The notes: generated by a model from the letters alone, not told the origin. A DNA stretch of 64,000 nt from Rhizobium sp. C4 (GCF_021026315.1 NZ_JAJNCX010000003.1:248001-312000), one strand, 5' to 3'; positions 28,659 through 36,970 are shown, counted from the first letter of the stretch. Translations and numbers: made by a program.

Positions 28659-28979
28659 TTACGGATCGATGGAGTTAAGGATTGTTCGCCAGTCCTGCTG
28701 TCCGCCAAGAATGCGGACGATCAGTACATTGTCGCCTTCGACCAGATAGACGATGACATGACTTCGATGCGTATGAATGCGGACATGTGGTGAAAATTCG
28801 CGATATTCACGCGCCATTTCTGGGATCTTCACCAGCAGATCGAAAATACGCGTCAGATCATCGGTATACGCGTCTGCCTGCTCGACCGACCACGTTTCGG
28901 CCGTGTACAGCCAGATGGCCTCAAAGTCGTCGCTCGCCCTCGGCGTCAGCACATACTGTTTTGGTCTACCGCTTGGCAT
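28659..28979 (-). CDS. parE: ParE-type toxin
   Basis: The 106-residue protein has the RelE/ParE fold signature: YVLTPRASDDFEAIWLY at the start, a helical pair, and the C-terminal strands VIVYLVEGDNVLIVRILGGQQDW. ParE toxins poison DNA gyrase. The ATG at 28979 lies inside the antitoxin gene (14-base overlap), the standard antitoxin-first arrangement. The reading frame is intact. Confidence 0.85.
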   Translation of the reverse strand: MPSGRPKQYVLTPRASDDFEAIWLYTAETWSVEQADAYTDDLTRIFDLLVKIPEMAREYREFSPHVRIHTHRSHVIVYLVEGDNVLIVRILGGQQDWRTILNSIDP

Positions 28980-29211
28980 GCTGTTCGCGCATGCGTTGCT
29001 TGAAAGTTGCCGGATCAAAAGGCTGCGGTTTGCCGCTGGCCAGTCCCTCATCGATCGCATTTTGCAGGATGCTAATCGCCGCTTGCCGTTCCTGGTCTTT
29101 TCGGATCAGGTCGCGGACATAGTCGCTTGCGTTGCTGTAGCGCCCGTTATCCGTTTGTGATTCCACCCAGACCTTCATCGGGTCAGGCAATGAAACATTC
29201 ATGGTCGCCAT
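28966..29211 (-). CDS. parD: ParD-type antitoxin
   Basis: The 81-residue protein has an N-terminal ribbon-helix-helix (MATMNVSLPDPMKVWVESQ, YSNASDYVRDLIRKDQE) and a C-terminal toxin-binding tail (FDPATFKQRMREQHAKR), matching the CC2985-type ParD family. It should neutralise ParE and repress its own promoter. A perfect 19-bp palindrome lies 29 bases upstream of its start. Confidence 0.85.
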   Translation of the reverse strand: MATMNVSLPDPMKVWVESQTDNGRYSNASDYVRDLIRKDQERQAAISILQNAIDEGLASGKPQPFDPATFKQRMREQHAKR

Positions 29212-29239
29212 CGGACTCTCCCTTTTTCAGTGAAAGGAT

Positions 29240-29258
29240 AATGACAAACTTTGTCATT
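29240..29258. promoter_or_regulatory. 19-bp perfect palindrome, probable ParD operator
   Basis: AATGACAAACTTTGTCATT has two 9-base arms around a single C, directly before parD. Ribbon-helix-helix antitoxins bind such sites; ATGAC/GTCAT could be the half-sites. Confidence 0.65.
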
Positions 29259-29281
29259 GCAAAGAGGTTCGACACTGGCCT

Positions 29282-29319
29282 CAAAACAAAACCCCGCACG
29301 AGCAGAACTCGTGCGGGGT
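29282..29319 (-). terminator. Terminator of the first L,D-transpeptidase gene
   Basis: A perfect 12-bp stem (29291-29302 with 29308-29319) around CAGAA is followed, on the minus strand, by TTTTGTTTTG. It ends the leftward transcript from 30044 before parD. Confidence 0.85.
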
Positions 29320-29348
29320 CGAAACAACTAAAAATGAACCGTATCGGC

Positions 29349-30044
29349 TCAGCCGCCGAGCGCCGTAAACAGCGTCTTCAGGATATCCGTGCCGCGATCT
29401 TCAAGCACGACATTGCCCTGCTTGTTGCCGGGGCCGATGACGATGACCTTGGTGCCGACCGGTGCGCGCTTGTAGAGGTCGGTCACGTCCTCGTTCATCA
29501 TGCGGATGCAGCCGGAGGAAAGGTTGAGGCCAATCGACCAGGGCTGGTTGGTGCCGTGGATGCGATAGCCGGAATCGCCCTTCTTGCCGAAGAGATAGAG
29601 CGCGCGGGCGCCAAGCGGGTTATCCTTGCCGCCATCCATGCGGGCCGGCAGGTAGTGGCCCTTCTTGGCCTCGCGGGCGATCATTTCCTTCGGCGGGATC
29701 CATTCCGGCCATTCCGCCTTGCGGGCGACCTTGACCACGCCCGACCAGCCGAAACCTTCGCGGCCGACGCCGATGCCGTAGCGGACAGCGCTGGAACTAT
29801 CGAGGATGTAGTAGAGGAACTTGTTGTTCGTATCGACGATGATCGTGCCGGGACGTTCGCTCGTCGCCAGATGCACGACATGGCGCTTGAATTTCTCAAG
29901 AACTTCGCGGTTGATCTGCTTGAGATAAACGACGTCTTCGCTCTGCTTCAGTTTGCGCGGCTTGGACTCGGCGTTCGCGGAGGCCGCCGGAATGACGAAG
30001 GCGGCAGCGACAAGCGCGCCGACCAGATACTTGATCTTGGACAT
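29349..30044 (-). CDS. L,D-transpeptidase (YkuD domain)
   Basis: The 231-residue protein has a signal peptide (MSKIKYLVGALVAAAFVIPAASANA) and a YkuD catalytic domain from about residue 65. The catalytic signature is RIHGTNQPWSIGLNLSSGCIRMMNEDV, with histidine and nucleophile cysteine. Such enzymes make 3-3 crosslinks in peptidoglycan or anchor outer-membrane proteins to it, in the periplasm. A second, longer family member lies immediately upstream on the same strand. Confidence 0.92.
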   Translation of the reverse strand: MSKIKYLVGALVAAAFVIPAASANAESKPRKLKQSEDVVYLKQINREVLEKFKRHVVHLATSERPGTIIVDTNNKFLYYILDSSSAVRYGIGVGREGFGWSGVVKVARKAEWPEWIPPKEMIAREAKKGHYLPARMDGGKDNPLGARALYLFGKKGDSGYRIHGTNQPWSIGLNLSSGCIRMMNEDVTDLYKRAPVGTKVIVIGPGNKQGNVVLEDRGTDILKTLFTALGG

Positions 30045-30140
30045 GTAGAATTCCCCTCTTCGGTGAAAGCGAAGCTATCGCAGTTTTTGCGCTTGGCAAG
30101 ACCCAAACGACCCTGAGAGCGGTCAAAAACGCGTGAAAAA

Positions 30141-30164
30141 GGCCCCCGTTGAAAAACGGAGGCC
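30141..30164. terminator. Bidirectional hairpin after the second L,D-transpeptidase gene
   Basis: GGCCCCCGTT at 30141-30150 pairs with AACGGAGGCC at 30155-30164 with one wobble. A run of A on the left reads as TTTTT for minus-strand transcripts, so it terminates the gene at 30205-31029; AATTTTTTT on the right would serve rightward transcripts. Confidence 0.75.
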
Positions 30165-30204
30165 CAATTTTTTTGGGTCTTTCGACCTCGATGGGATTTT
30201 CTTC

Positions 30205-31029
30205 TTACTTGACGATGACGTTCGTTCCGACCTTCACGCGGCCGTAGAGGTCGACGACGTCCTGATTTCGCATGCGGATACAGCCCGAAGACACCGCATA
30301 GCCAATTGTCCAGGGGGCGTTGGTGCCGTGGATGCGATATTCGGTGGAGCCGAGATACATGGCGCGTGCGCCGAGCGGATTTTCCTCGCCGCCTTCCATG
30401 TGTGCGGGCAGGATATGGCCCTTCTTAGCCTCGCGCTTGATCATTTCCTTCGGCGGCGTCCAGTCCGGCCATTCGGCCTTGCGGGTCACCTTGTGCTTGC
30501 CGGCCCATTCGAAGCCCGGCTTGCCGACGCCGACGCCATAGCGACGCGCCTTGCCGTTTTCGCCCACGAGATAGAGGAAGCGGTTGTTCGTATCGATGAC
30601 GATCGTGCCGGCCTTCTCCTTGCCGTCATAGGCAACTTCCTGCGGCAGGAACATCGGGTCGAGCTTGGTGGCAGACGGGCGCTGCGCCTTCTGGTAGCTG
30701 ACATTGACCGTCGACGAACCGGCGCTCGGCTGGTCGGGCGCGACGTTGATCACGGAGGGTCCGAAGAGCGGCTGGCGCGCCGGCCTGGTGATATAGACGG
30801 GCTGCGGCGCCATCGGAGCGCCGCCCATGCGGGTCTGCGACGTCGCGACCGGAACCGTGCGCCCCTTGGCCTGCTTGCCACCTTCAAGCTGATTGACCCA
30901 GGGCTTCGTCAGGTTGTCGTCAACAGTCACCGGCGCGACGACGCGATAGCGTTCGCCGGCAAATGTGCCCTGTGCGGTGATGACAAGGGCGGCGGCAACC
31001 GAGGAAAGGACGAGGAGCTTTTTCATCAT
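30205..31029 (-). CDS. L,D-transpeptidase (YkuD domain) with proline-rich N-terminal region
   Basis: The 274-residue protein begins MMKKLLVLSSVAAALVITAQ, a signal peptide cleaved near TFA. Residues 20-130 are a low-complexity, proline- and glutamine-rich spacer, followed by a YkuD domain with RIHGTNAPWTIGYAVSSGCIRMRNQDV. The catalytic domain is closely related to the neighbouring enzyme at 29349 (shared TIIVDTNN, KAEWP.W.PPKEMI.REAKKGH), so the two arose by duplication. The spacer may let it reach across the periplasm. Confidence 0.9.
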   Translation of the reverse strand: MMKKLLVLSSVAAALVITAQGTFAGERYRVVAPVTVDDNLTKPWVNQLEGGKQAKGRTVPVATSQTRMGGAPMAPQPVYITRPARQPLFGPSVINVAPDQPSAGSSTVNVSYQKAQRPSATKLDPMFLPQEVAYDGKEKAGTIVIDTNNRFLYLVGENGKARRYGVGVGKPGFEWAGKHKVTRKAEWPDWTPPKEMIKREAKKGHILPAHMEGGEENPLGARAMYLGSTEYRIHGTNAPWTIGYAVSSGCIRMRNQDVVDLYGRVKVGTNVIVK

Positions 31030-31220
31030 GGACGGACTCGCTACAAAATGCCATTTAGCCTCTAGGGCGGTTGGGCTTGAGAGTGCCGCAAATGCGCGTT
31101 TGAATGGTAAATGGGCATTCATGAAAATGCTTCCCATTCCGGAAAGCTCTCGTCAGGGTTAGCGCCCTGTTAGAAAAGACCGTTAATCCAGAGTGAATCC
31201 GCAAGTTGAGGGGCGTGCGC

Positions 31221-31850
31221 GTGGCGATTGAAGGCATCATCGAGGGTCCTGACGGGCAGGGCCGCTGCTTCTGGCACGGAAACCTGCCGGATTATCTCGC
31301 CTATCACGACGCCGAATGGGGCCGCCCCGTTACCAGCGATCACCGGCTTTTCGAGAAGATCTGCCTTGAAGGTTTCCAGTCCGGCCTCTCCTGGCTGACC
31401 ATCCTGCGCAAGCGCGAGAATTTCCGCAGCGCCTTCGCCGGCTTCGACTTCGAGAAGGTCGCACTGTTCGATGAAGACGATATCGAACGCCTGGTGCAGG
31501 ATGCCGGCATCATCCGCCATCGCGGCAAGATCGTCTCGACCATCAACAATGCCCGCCGCGCCGTCGCGTTGCGCGATGAATTCGGCTCGCTTGCCCGCTA
31601 TTTCTGGTCCTTCGAGCCGAAGCCCGAGGAGCGGCCAGCCGTTTTCGACCTTGCCACATTGCGCGCCAACCCGACGACGCCCGCCTCGGTCAAGCTTTCC
31701 AAGGATTTGAAGAAGCGCGGCTGGACCTTTGTCGGCCCGACAACCGTTTACGCCTTCATGCAGGCCATGGGCATGGTCAACGACCATATCGAAGGTTGCT
31801 GCTGCCGTGCGGACGTCGAGAACCTGCGAAAGGCATTCGTGCGCCCATGA
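31221..31850 (+). CDS. tag: DNA-3-methyladenine glycosylase I
   Basis: The 209-residue base-excision enzyme removes 3-methyladenine from alkylated DNA. RCFWHG and AYHDAEWG near the start and VNDHIEGCCCR near the end supply the zinc-binding Cys/His set, and LFEKICLEGFQSGLSWLTILRKREN carries the catalytic glutamate. The start is probably GTG 31221 behind TTGAGGGG; TTG 31206 and GTG 31215 are alternatives. The stop overlaps the next gene by ATGA. Confidence 0.93.
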   Translation: MAIEGIIEGPDGQGRCFWHGNLPDYLAYHDAEWGRPVTSDHRLFEKICLEGFQSGLSWLTILRKRENFRSAFAGFDFEKVALFDEDDIERLVQDAGIIRHRGKIVSTINNARRAVALRDEFGSLARYFWSFEPKPEERPAVFDLATLRANPTTPASVKLSKDLKKRGWTFVGPTTVYAFMQAMGMVNDHIEGCCCRADVENLRKAFVRP

Positions 31851-32278
31851 AGACAGGTCTTGCCGCAGTCATCGCGTTTCTGTTGGCAGCCGTGCCGGCC
31901 GCCGCAGTGGAGCCGGAGCTTTATCGCGGCGAAAGGCTCGTCAACCTGACGCTTCCCGATGACGGGCATCTGACGAAAGCCGGCTGGACGCGCGGCGGCA
32001 AGGCGGTGGCCTATCGCCTGAAAGTGCCGGCGGGCGCTGAAATGACCATCAACATGACGGCTTCGGCCTCCCGCTTCACCTATCTGGTGATCTTCGACCT
32101 GAACGATCCCAATCCCGAAGACGCGCTCTATTCCTCCGACAGCCGCCGCCTGCCGGCCCATATCTTTGCCGATGCCGAAAAGGATATGGACCTGCTGATC
32201 CGCCCCTTCTTCGCCAAGCAGGCCCCGCGCCGGGGCCTCGGCTCGCATTTCGTGCTGGAAATCAAGCGGACGAAATGA
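31847..32278 (+). CDS. Small exported protein coupled to tag
   Basis: The 143-residue protein starts within the tag stop (ATGA), so it is translationally coupled. It has a signal peptide (MKTGLAAVIAFLLAAVPAAA) and a mature domain predicted mostly beta, with GGKAVAYRLKVPAGAEMTINMTAS suggesting a pre-peptidase C-terminal-like or inhibitor-like beta sandwich. No known function; the link to DNA repair may only be transcriptional. Confidence 0.65.
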   Translation: MKTGLAAVIAFLLAAVPAAAVEPELYRGERLVNLTLPDDGHLTKAGWTRGGKAVAYRLKVPAGAEMTINMTASASRFTYLVIFDLNDPNPEDALYSSDSRRLPAHIFADAEKDMDLLIRPFFAKQAPRRGLGSHFVLEIKRTK

Positions 32279-32289
32279 CGTCCACGCGA

Positions 32290-32958
32290 TCAGTCGATGC
32301 TCATGCCGAGAACGCGGCTGATCTCGTTGAACGACCGGCCGGACTGATCCTTCCACGTATTGAACGCCGCCTGCACGGCCTCCTTTTCCTTCCTTGAACC
32401 CGGCGCCTTGTCGACAATCCCCTCGGCAATCAGCCGGTTCGTCACGCTCTGCGACAGGATGAAACTGTCGGCGCCGGCAAAGCGCAGGAAGTATTGGCCT
32501 GTATTGCCGCCAAGTCGCGTGCCACGCTTCTTCAACACGTCCAGCAGGCCCATATAGTCAGCCGGCGGCCACCCGGCCAGAAACGCCCCGACGGAGCCAT
32601 GCTCTGCGGCAAGATCGGCAAAGAACCGCGCATTTTCCTGCACGGCGCGGATTTTCGGCCCATGCCGCGCGATCCGCGTGTCGGAAACCAGCCGGCCGAA
32701 ATCCTCGTCATGCAGCATCAGGCAATGGCCGATATCGAAGCCCTCGAAGGCGGCCTCGAAACCGGGCCACATGGCCTCCACGACCTTCCAGTTGAACCCG
32801 GCCTGGAAGATGCATTTGGTCGCCAGCGAAAGATAGCGATCGTCCGGCGTGGCTTTCAGCGCGTCCGCCGACTTGGGCTTCGAAAGCTGCGCTTCCAGCG
32901 CCGCATCGCCGCCCTTGCGCCCGGCCGCAATGGCCCAGATTTCATCGAATGTATGCAT
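32290..32958 (-). CDS. Diverged DNA-3-methyladenine glycosylase I homologue
   Basis: The 222-residue protein follows the helical Tag fold (TKCIFQAGFNWKVVEAMWPGFEAAFEGFD; DTRIARHGPKIRAVQENARFF; LKKRGTRLGGNTGQYFLRFAG) but lacks the N-terminal CxW and YHDxEW zinc residues and the C-terminal HxxxC of true Tag. It may remove a different lesion or have lost activity. It converges on the tag operon with an 11-base gap, so two family members face each other. Confidence 0.75.
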   Translation of the reverse strand: MHTFDEIWAIAAGRKGGDAALEAQLSKPKSADALKATPDDRYLSLATKCIFQAGFNWKVVEAMWPGFEAAFEGFDIGHCLMLHDEDFGRLVSDTRIARHGPKIRAVQENARFFADLAAEHGSVGAFLAGWPPADYMGLLDVLKKRGTRLGGNTGQYFLRFAGADSFILSQSVTNRLIAEGIVDKAPGSRKEKEAVQAAFNTWKDQSGRSFNEISRVLGMSID

Positions 32959-32965
32959 GGAAACC

Positions 32966-33670
32966 TCAGTCGAATGTTTCGATCAACGGGATCAGCTGGC
33001 TCAGATCCGGGATTTCGCGGAAGCGCGGCGCCTCGCGCGGCGGCTCGACATGCTCATACGCCCATGTCAGCGGATGCGGGACATAGACGCCCCAGCTTCC
33101 CGCCGCAATGGCCGGCACGACGTCCGATTTCAGCGAATTGCCCACCATGACGGCGCGCTCCGGTCCGCCGGTTGCGTGATGGAAGATGCGGCGATAGGTG
33201 GTCGCCGACTTGTCCGAGACGATCTCGACCTGCGCGAAGAAATCGCCAAGGCCCGATTGGGCGAGCTTCCGCTCCTGGTCGAAGAGGTCGCCCTTGGTGA
33301 TCAGCACGAGCCGGTAATCACCCGCCAGCACCTCCAGCGTGTCCAGCACATGCGGCAGCGTTTCGACCGGATGCGACAGCATTTCGCGCCCGACGCTCAG
33401 GATCTTCTCGATGGTCGCCGCCGGCACCTTGCCTTCCGTTATCTCGATCGCCGTCTCGATCATCGACAGGGTGAAACCCTTGATGCCGAAGCCATATTGT
33501 CCGAGATTGCGCTTCTCGACCTCCAGCAGATGCTTCGAAATATGCTCGGCCTCGGCATAGTCCGCCAGCATCTCGCCGAACTGCGCCTCGGTGAAGCGGA
33601 AGAACTGCTCGTTCTGCCAGAGCGTGTCGTCGGCATCGAAACCGATCGTGGTGATCGCGCGCGGGCTCAT
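32966..33670 (-). CDS. HAD-superfamily hydrolase
   Basis: The 234-residue protein has the HAD nucleophile motif GFDADDTLW, motif II VLITKG, the lysine in SDKSATTYRRIF and motif IV VGNSLKSDV. It is probably a phosphatase of small phosphorylated metabolites. It precedes the Tag homologue by 7 bases on the same strand, so the two are one transcript. Substrate not predictable. Confidence 0.85.
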   Translation of the reverse strand: MSPRAITTIGFDADDTLWQNEQFFRFTEAQFGEMLADYAEAEHISKHLLEVEKRNLGQYGFGIKGFTLSMIETAIEITEGKVPAATIEKILSVGREMLSHPVETLPHVLDTLEVLAGDYRLVLITKGDLFDQERKLAQSGLGDFFAQVEIVSDKSATTYRRIFHHATGGPERAVMVGNSLKSDVVPAIAAGSWGVYVPHPLTWAYEHVEPPREAPRFREIPDLSQLIPLIETFD

Positions 33671-33689
33671 TGTCGTCTCCTTGCTCCGT

Positions 33690-33790
33690 CCTCATCCTGA
33701 GGTGCCGCCCGCAAGGGCGGCCTCGAAGGATCAGCGCGTGGCACAAGACCCGTCGAGGCCTGCGCTTCGCTCCGGCGCCTCAGGGTGAGG
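33690..33790. repeat. Palindromic intergenic repeat (RIME-like)
   Basis: About 100 bp bounded by CCTCATCCTGAGGTGCC on the left and GGCGCCTCAGGGTGAGG on the right, imperfect inverted copies, with an internal GCCGCCC/GGGCGGC hairpin and CGAAGGATCA segment. This layout matches the short palindromic mosaic repeats scattered between genes in rhizobia. It lies between the HAD gene and the methyltransferase-like gene. Confidence 0.7.
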
Positions 33791-33817
33791 GCCAAGGAAA
33801 ACCTACCCGCCCAGGCC

Positions 33818-34498
33818 TCAAACGGCAATCACCCGATGCACCGTTTCCGTTTCCCGCGCGGCCTCGCCATAGGGCGCTACGGTCCAGTCCCACGCCCGAA
33901 ACGCAGGCGGCGGCGGCTCGCCGCCCAGAAGGTCGCGGGTTGCGACAACCTCGCCCTTGCGATTGCGTATTTCATACGCCGTATCGGTGATCAGGCAGGG
34001 CATCCACGGCCCGCCAAGAAGATCGGCCAGATGACCGCGCACAACCGCTGCCGGCTCCGGTGCATTTAGCGCCATCTGTGAGAGGAGGCAGGCCGAGACC
34101 ACGAGATCCGGCGCGCCATCATCCATCAGGAAACCCAGCCCGCCGGAAAGATCGCGCTCGACAAGGCGAACGTTGTCCCGCCCGAGCCGCCGCACCTTCA
34201 TCCGCGCGGAGGGCAGATGCACGAGATCGTAAAGCGTGACCTTCTGAAAGGACTTCGCCAGGAATTCGAGCGGCACTTCATGGAGCAGCCCCGAGCCGAG
34301 CACGGCAACGCTCCGGCGGTCGACAAGCTGCCCCACCTTCTCCTCGACAAATGCCTGACAATTCTCCTCATGCGGCCCCCATGCCTTGCGGCACCGCCGC
34401 GCCCGCGACCAGAGGCCAACGGAACCCGCAATCTCCCCCGGTTTGCGCCGTGAGGAGGTGGCAAGGGCTGCAGTGAAATGGAGGGCTTCGAGGATCAT
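33818..34498 (-). CDS. SAM-dependent methyltransferase-like protein
   Basis: The 226-residue protein shows a class I methyltransferase core: RSVAVLGSGLLHEVPLEFLA as the glycine-rich loop, VTLYDLVHL as the acidic strand end, and DLVVSACLLSQM as motif IV-like. The remainder is diverged. Its ATG lies four bases after the relE stop, so relB-relE and this gene probably form one transcript. Substrate unknown; it could be a housekeeping gene behind which a toxin-antitoxin pair inserted. Confidence 0.6.
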   Translation of the reverse strand: MILEALHFTAALATSSRRKPGEIAGSVGLWSRARRCRKAWGPHEENCQAFVEEKVGQLVDRRSVAVLGSGLLHEVPLEFLAKSFQKVTLYDLVHLPSARMKVRRLGRDNVRLVERDLSGGLGFLMDDGAPDLVVSACLLSQMALNAPEPAAVVRGHLADLLGGPWMPCLITDTAYEIRNRKGEVVATRDLLGGEPPPPAFRAWDWTVAPYGEAARETETVHRVIAV

Positions 34499-34502
34499 GA
34501 TC

Positions 34503-34772
34503 CTAGCGATACACTTGTCGGCGATGGTCGATGTCGACAACCAGCACGATCAGCTTGTTGTCCTTTATCTCGCACAGAACTCGATAGGTGCCGACGCGGT
34601 ATCGCCAGAGGTGGCCAAACTCCTTGCCTTGCATGGCCTCACCGAGTTGGCGGGGGTTTTCCAGCCGCATGACCCGCGTTTCGAGGTAGGAAACGATTCT
34701 CCCCGCTTCGCTGGTCGCGATCTTCTTGAGTGCTTTGCGGGCTTTGTCGGTGAACTCAATCGTCCAGGCCAA
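34503..34772 (-). CDS. relE: RelE-type toxin
   Basis: The 89-residue protein has the RelE fold: [18 protein letters not shown], then [41 protein letters not shown]. The [11 protein letters not shown] motif is typical of RelE/YafQ-like mRNA interferases acting in the ribosome. The start is nested 17 bases inside the antitoxin gene. Frame intact. Confidence 0.88.
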   Translation of the reverse strand: MAWTIEFTDKARKALKKIATSEAGRIVSYLETRVMRLENPRQLGEAMQGKEFGHLWRYRVGTYRVLCEIKDNKLIVLVVDIDHRRQVYR

Positions 34773-34989
34773 GTTCGGCTTTCACTTCTGCCAGAGAATA
34801 GGTTCGGCTCTCCCCGGTCCGGATGCGCTCCAGAGCGGCTTCGGCGAGCGCAATATCGTTGAGGTCTTCGAGCCGCCGGACGATGAGGTCGAGCACATAG
34901 GCATCCGGCTGCATGCCGCCGCGCGCGGCTTCCGCTGCCACCAGCTCGTGGATTTCTTCCGGGATTTCGATCGTGACGCGCTTGTTCAT
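34756..34989 (-). CDS. relB: RelB-type antitoxin
   Basis: The 77-residue protein begins with a ribbon-helix-helix segment ([22 protein letters not shown]) and ends with a toxin-binding tail ([19 protein letters not shown]). Overlap with relE indicates a standard coupled operon. It is divergent from hisS with 135 bases between starts. The frame stays open far upstream across hisS, but only the part from ATG 34989 looks like protein. Confidence 0.8.
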   Translation of the reverse strand: MNKRVTIEIPEEIHELVAAEAARGGMQPDAYVLDLIVRRLEDLNDIALAEAALERIRTGESRTYSLAEVKAELGLDD

Positions 34990-35124
34990 GGACGTGTTCC
35001 GTTCAACTGGCCGCAGAATAGCACTTTGGGCCCTCCATCGCCAGCCTGCGAAGACTTGCCGCAAGGCGCTCGATCCTCTAAGACACCGGCCACATTTCAA
35101 AGTGAAGAGAAGCGCAGCCAGACC

Positions 35125-36744
35125 ATGAGCGACAACAAGAAAAAGCCCCAAAAGCTGAAGGCCCGCCTGCCGCGCGGCTTTGTCGACCGCGAGGCCGCCG
35201 ACATCCGCGCCGTCAACGAAATGACCGCGAAAATCCGCGAGGTCTATGAGCGCTATGGCTTCGATCCGGTCGAAACGCCGCTCTTTGAATATACCGATGC
35301 GCTCGGCAAGTTCCTGCCGGATAGCGACCGCCCCAACGAAGGCGTCTTCTCGCTGCAGGACGATGACGAGCAGTGGATGTCGCTGCGCTACGACCTGACG
35401 GCACCGCTCGCCCGCCATGTCGCCGAAAACTTCAACGACATCCAGCTTCCCTACCGCACCTATCGCGCCGGCTATGTCTTCCGCAACGAAAAGCCCGGCC
35501 CGGGCCGCTTCCGCCAGTTCATGCAGTTCGACGCCGATAGCGTCGGCGCGCCCGGCGTCCAGGCGGATGCTGAAATGTGCATGATGATGGCCGATACGCT
35601 GGAAGCGCTCGGCATCAAGCGCGGGGATTATGTGATCCGGGTGAATAACCGGAAGGTGCTGGATGGCGTCATGGAAGCCATCGGCCTTGGCGGTGACGAC
35701 AAGGCAGGCCAGCGCTTGAATGTGCTGCGTGCCGTCGACAAGTTGGACAAGTTCGGTCCGGAAGGCGTCCGCCTCCTTCTCGGCGAAGGCCGCAAGGATG
35801 AGAGCGGGGACTTTACCAAGGGCGCCGGGTTGAATGCGTCGCAGACAGATACGCTTCTCAACTTTATGGAAGCTGCCGCGGCCGATAGAGTTGTGGAAGC
35901 TATTTCGTCTCCGAATGCTGAAGAAGCTGTAGGCTTTGATGTTCTTCAAGATGCTGGCGCGTTTGACGATTTGGGGTCTAGTAGTCTTGGGATCGTGCGC
36001 GCGCAGCTTGAGAAAGATAAAGTGAGCAACGAGCTGCTAAACACCGGTTTGGATGAACTAGAAACGATGGAGAAGCTTTTCCGGTCGGCCCGCTATCAGG
36101 CAAACCGCATCAAGATCGACCCCTCCGTCGTCCGTGGCCTCGAATACTACACCGGCCCCGTCTACGAAGCCGAACTCACCTTCGACGTCACCAACGAAAA
36201 GGGCGAGAAGGTCGTCTTCGGCTCTGTCGGCGGCGGCGGGCGTTATGATGGCCTCGTGTCCCGCTTCATGGGCCAGCCGGTTCCGGCGACGGGCTTCTCC
36301 ATCGGCGTTTCGCGCCTGATGACGGCGCTGAAGAACCTTGGCAAACTGGGGCAGGACGAGGTTCTGGCGCCGGTTCTCGTCACCGTCATGGATGGCGATG
36401 CCGAAGCCATGGGCCGCTACCAGCGCTTTGCCCAGGACCTGCGCAATGCCGGCATCCGCGCCGAAATGTATCAGGGCAACTGGAAGAAATTCGGCAATCA
36501 GCTGAAATATGCTGACCGCCGCAATTGCCCCGTCGCCATCATCCAGGGCGGTGACGAGCGGGCCAATGGCGAAGTCCAGATCAAGGACCTGATCGAGGGC
36601 AAGCGCCTCTCCGGCGAGATCACCGACAATACCGAATGGCGCGAAGCCCGCGTGGCGCAGATCGTCGTGCCGGAAGCCGAACTGGTCGCCAAGGTCAAGG
36701 AAATCCTTGCCGCGCAGGCGGAAGACAGGGCGCGCGGCAAGTGA
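35125..36744 (+). CDS. hisS: Histidyl-tRNA synthetase
   Basis: The 539-residue class II synthetase charges tRNA-His. Motif 2 lies around [24 protein letters not shown], the HisRS-specific signature is [17 protein letters not shown], and motif 3 is [15 protein letters not shown]...[12 protein letters not shown]. It is longer than the roughly 500 residues I expect for rhizobial HisRS. Residues about 253-312 (35881-36060) are lower in GC (88 of 180 bases by my count, against about 65 percent just downstream) and use codons rare in the neighbours, though the frame is unbroken. The hisZ and hisG genes follow. Confidence 0.96.
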   Translation: MSDNKKKPQKLKARLPRGFVDREAADIRAVNEMTAKIREVYERYGFDPVETPLFEYTDALGKFLPDSDRPNEGVFSLQDDDEQWMSLRYDLTAPLARHVAENFNDIQLPYRTYRAGYVFRNEKPGPGRFRQFMQFDADSVGAPGVQADAEMCMMMADTLEALGIKRGDYVIRVNNRKVLDGVMEAIGLGGDDKAGQRLNVLRAVDKLDKFGPEGVRLLLGEGRKDESGDFTKGAGLNASQTDTLLNFMEAAAADRVVEAISSPNAEEAVGFDVLQDAGAFDDLGSSSLGIVRAQLEKDKVSNELLNTGLDELETMEKLFRSARYQANRIKIDPSVVRGLEYYTGPVYEAELTFDVTNEKGEKVVFGSVGGGGRYDGLVSRFMGQPVPATGFSIGVSRLMTALKNLGKLGQDEVLAPVLVTVMDGDAEAMGRYQRFAQDLRNAGIRAEMYQGNWKKFGNQLKYADRRNCPVAIIQGGDERANGEVQIKDLIEGKRLSGEITDNTEWREARVAQIVVPEAELVAKVKEILAAQAEDRARGK

Positions 36745-36758
36745 TGTCGGGCATCGCA

Positions 36759-36935
36759 AAGACCCCCTCTGGCCTGCCGGCCATCTCCCCCACGAGGGGG
36801 GAGACGACCCTTGGTGGCCGCCGGTTTCCCCAAAGGGAGCACATGAGCAAGCCGTCAAGGGCAGATATGGGCAGGGCTGCTGCTCCATCCGTCTCCCCCC
36901 TTGTGGGGGAGATGGCGGCAGCCAGAGGGGGTCTT
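36759..36935. repeat. 177-bp palindromic element between hisS and hisZ
   Basis: The ends AAGACCCCCTCTGGC (36759) and GCCAGAGGGGGTCTT (36921) are perfect inverted copies, and the similarity extends about 45 bases inward from each side. Each end also forms its own hairpin, TCTCCCCC with GGGGGAGA. There is no coding potential. It resembles non-autonomous, MITE-like rhizobial intergenic repeats and sits 15 bases after the hisS stop. Confidence 0.75.
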
Positions 36936-36970
36936 CGAAGCCTCCTCGACATACAGGGAGGCATCCTCTG

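Noticed and set aside
34756..35949. A 397-residue extension of the antitoxin across hisS
   Set aside because: Only the last 77 residues look like a RelB protein; the rest is antisense to hisS.
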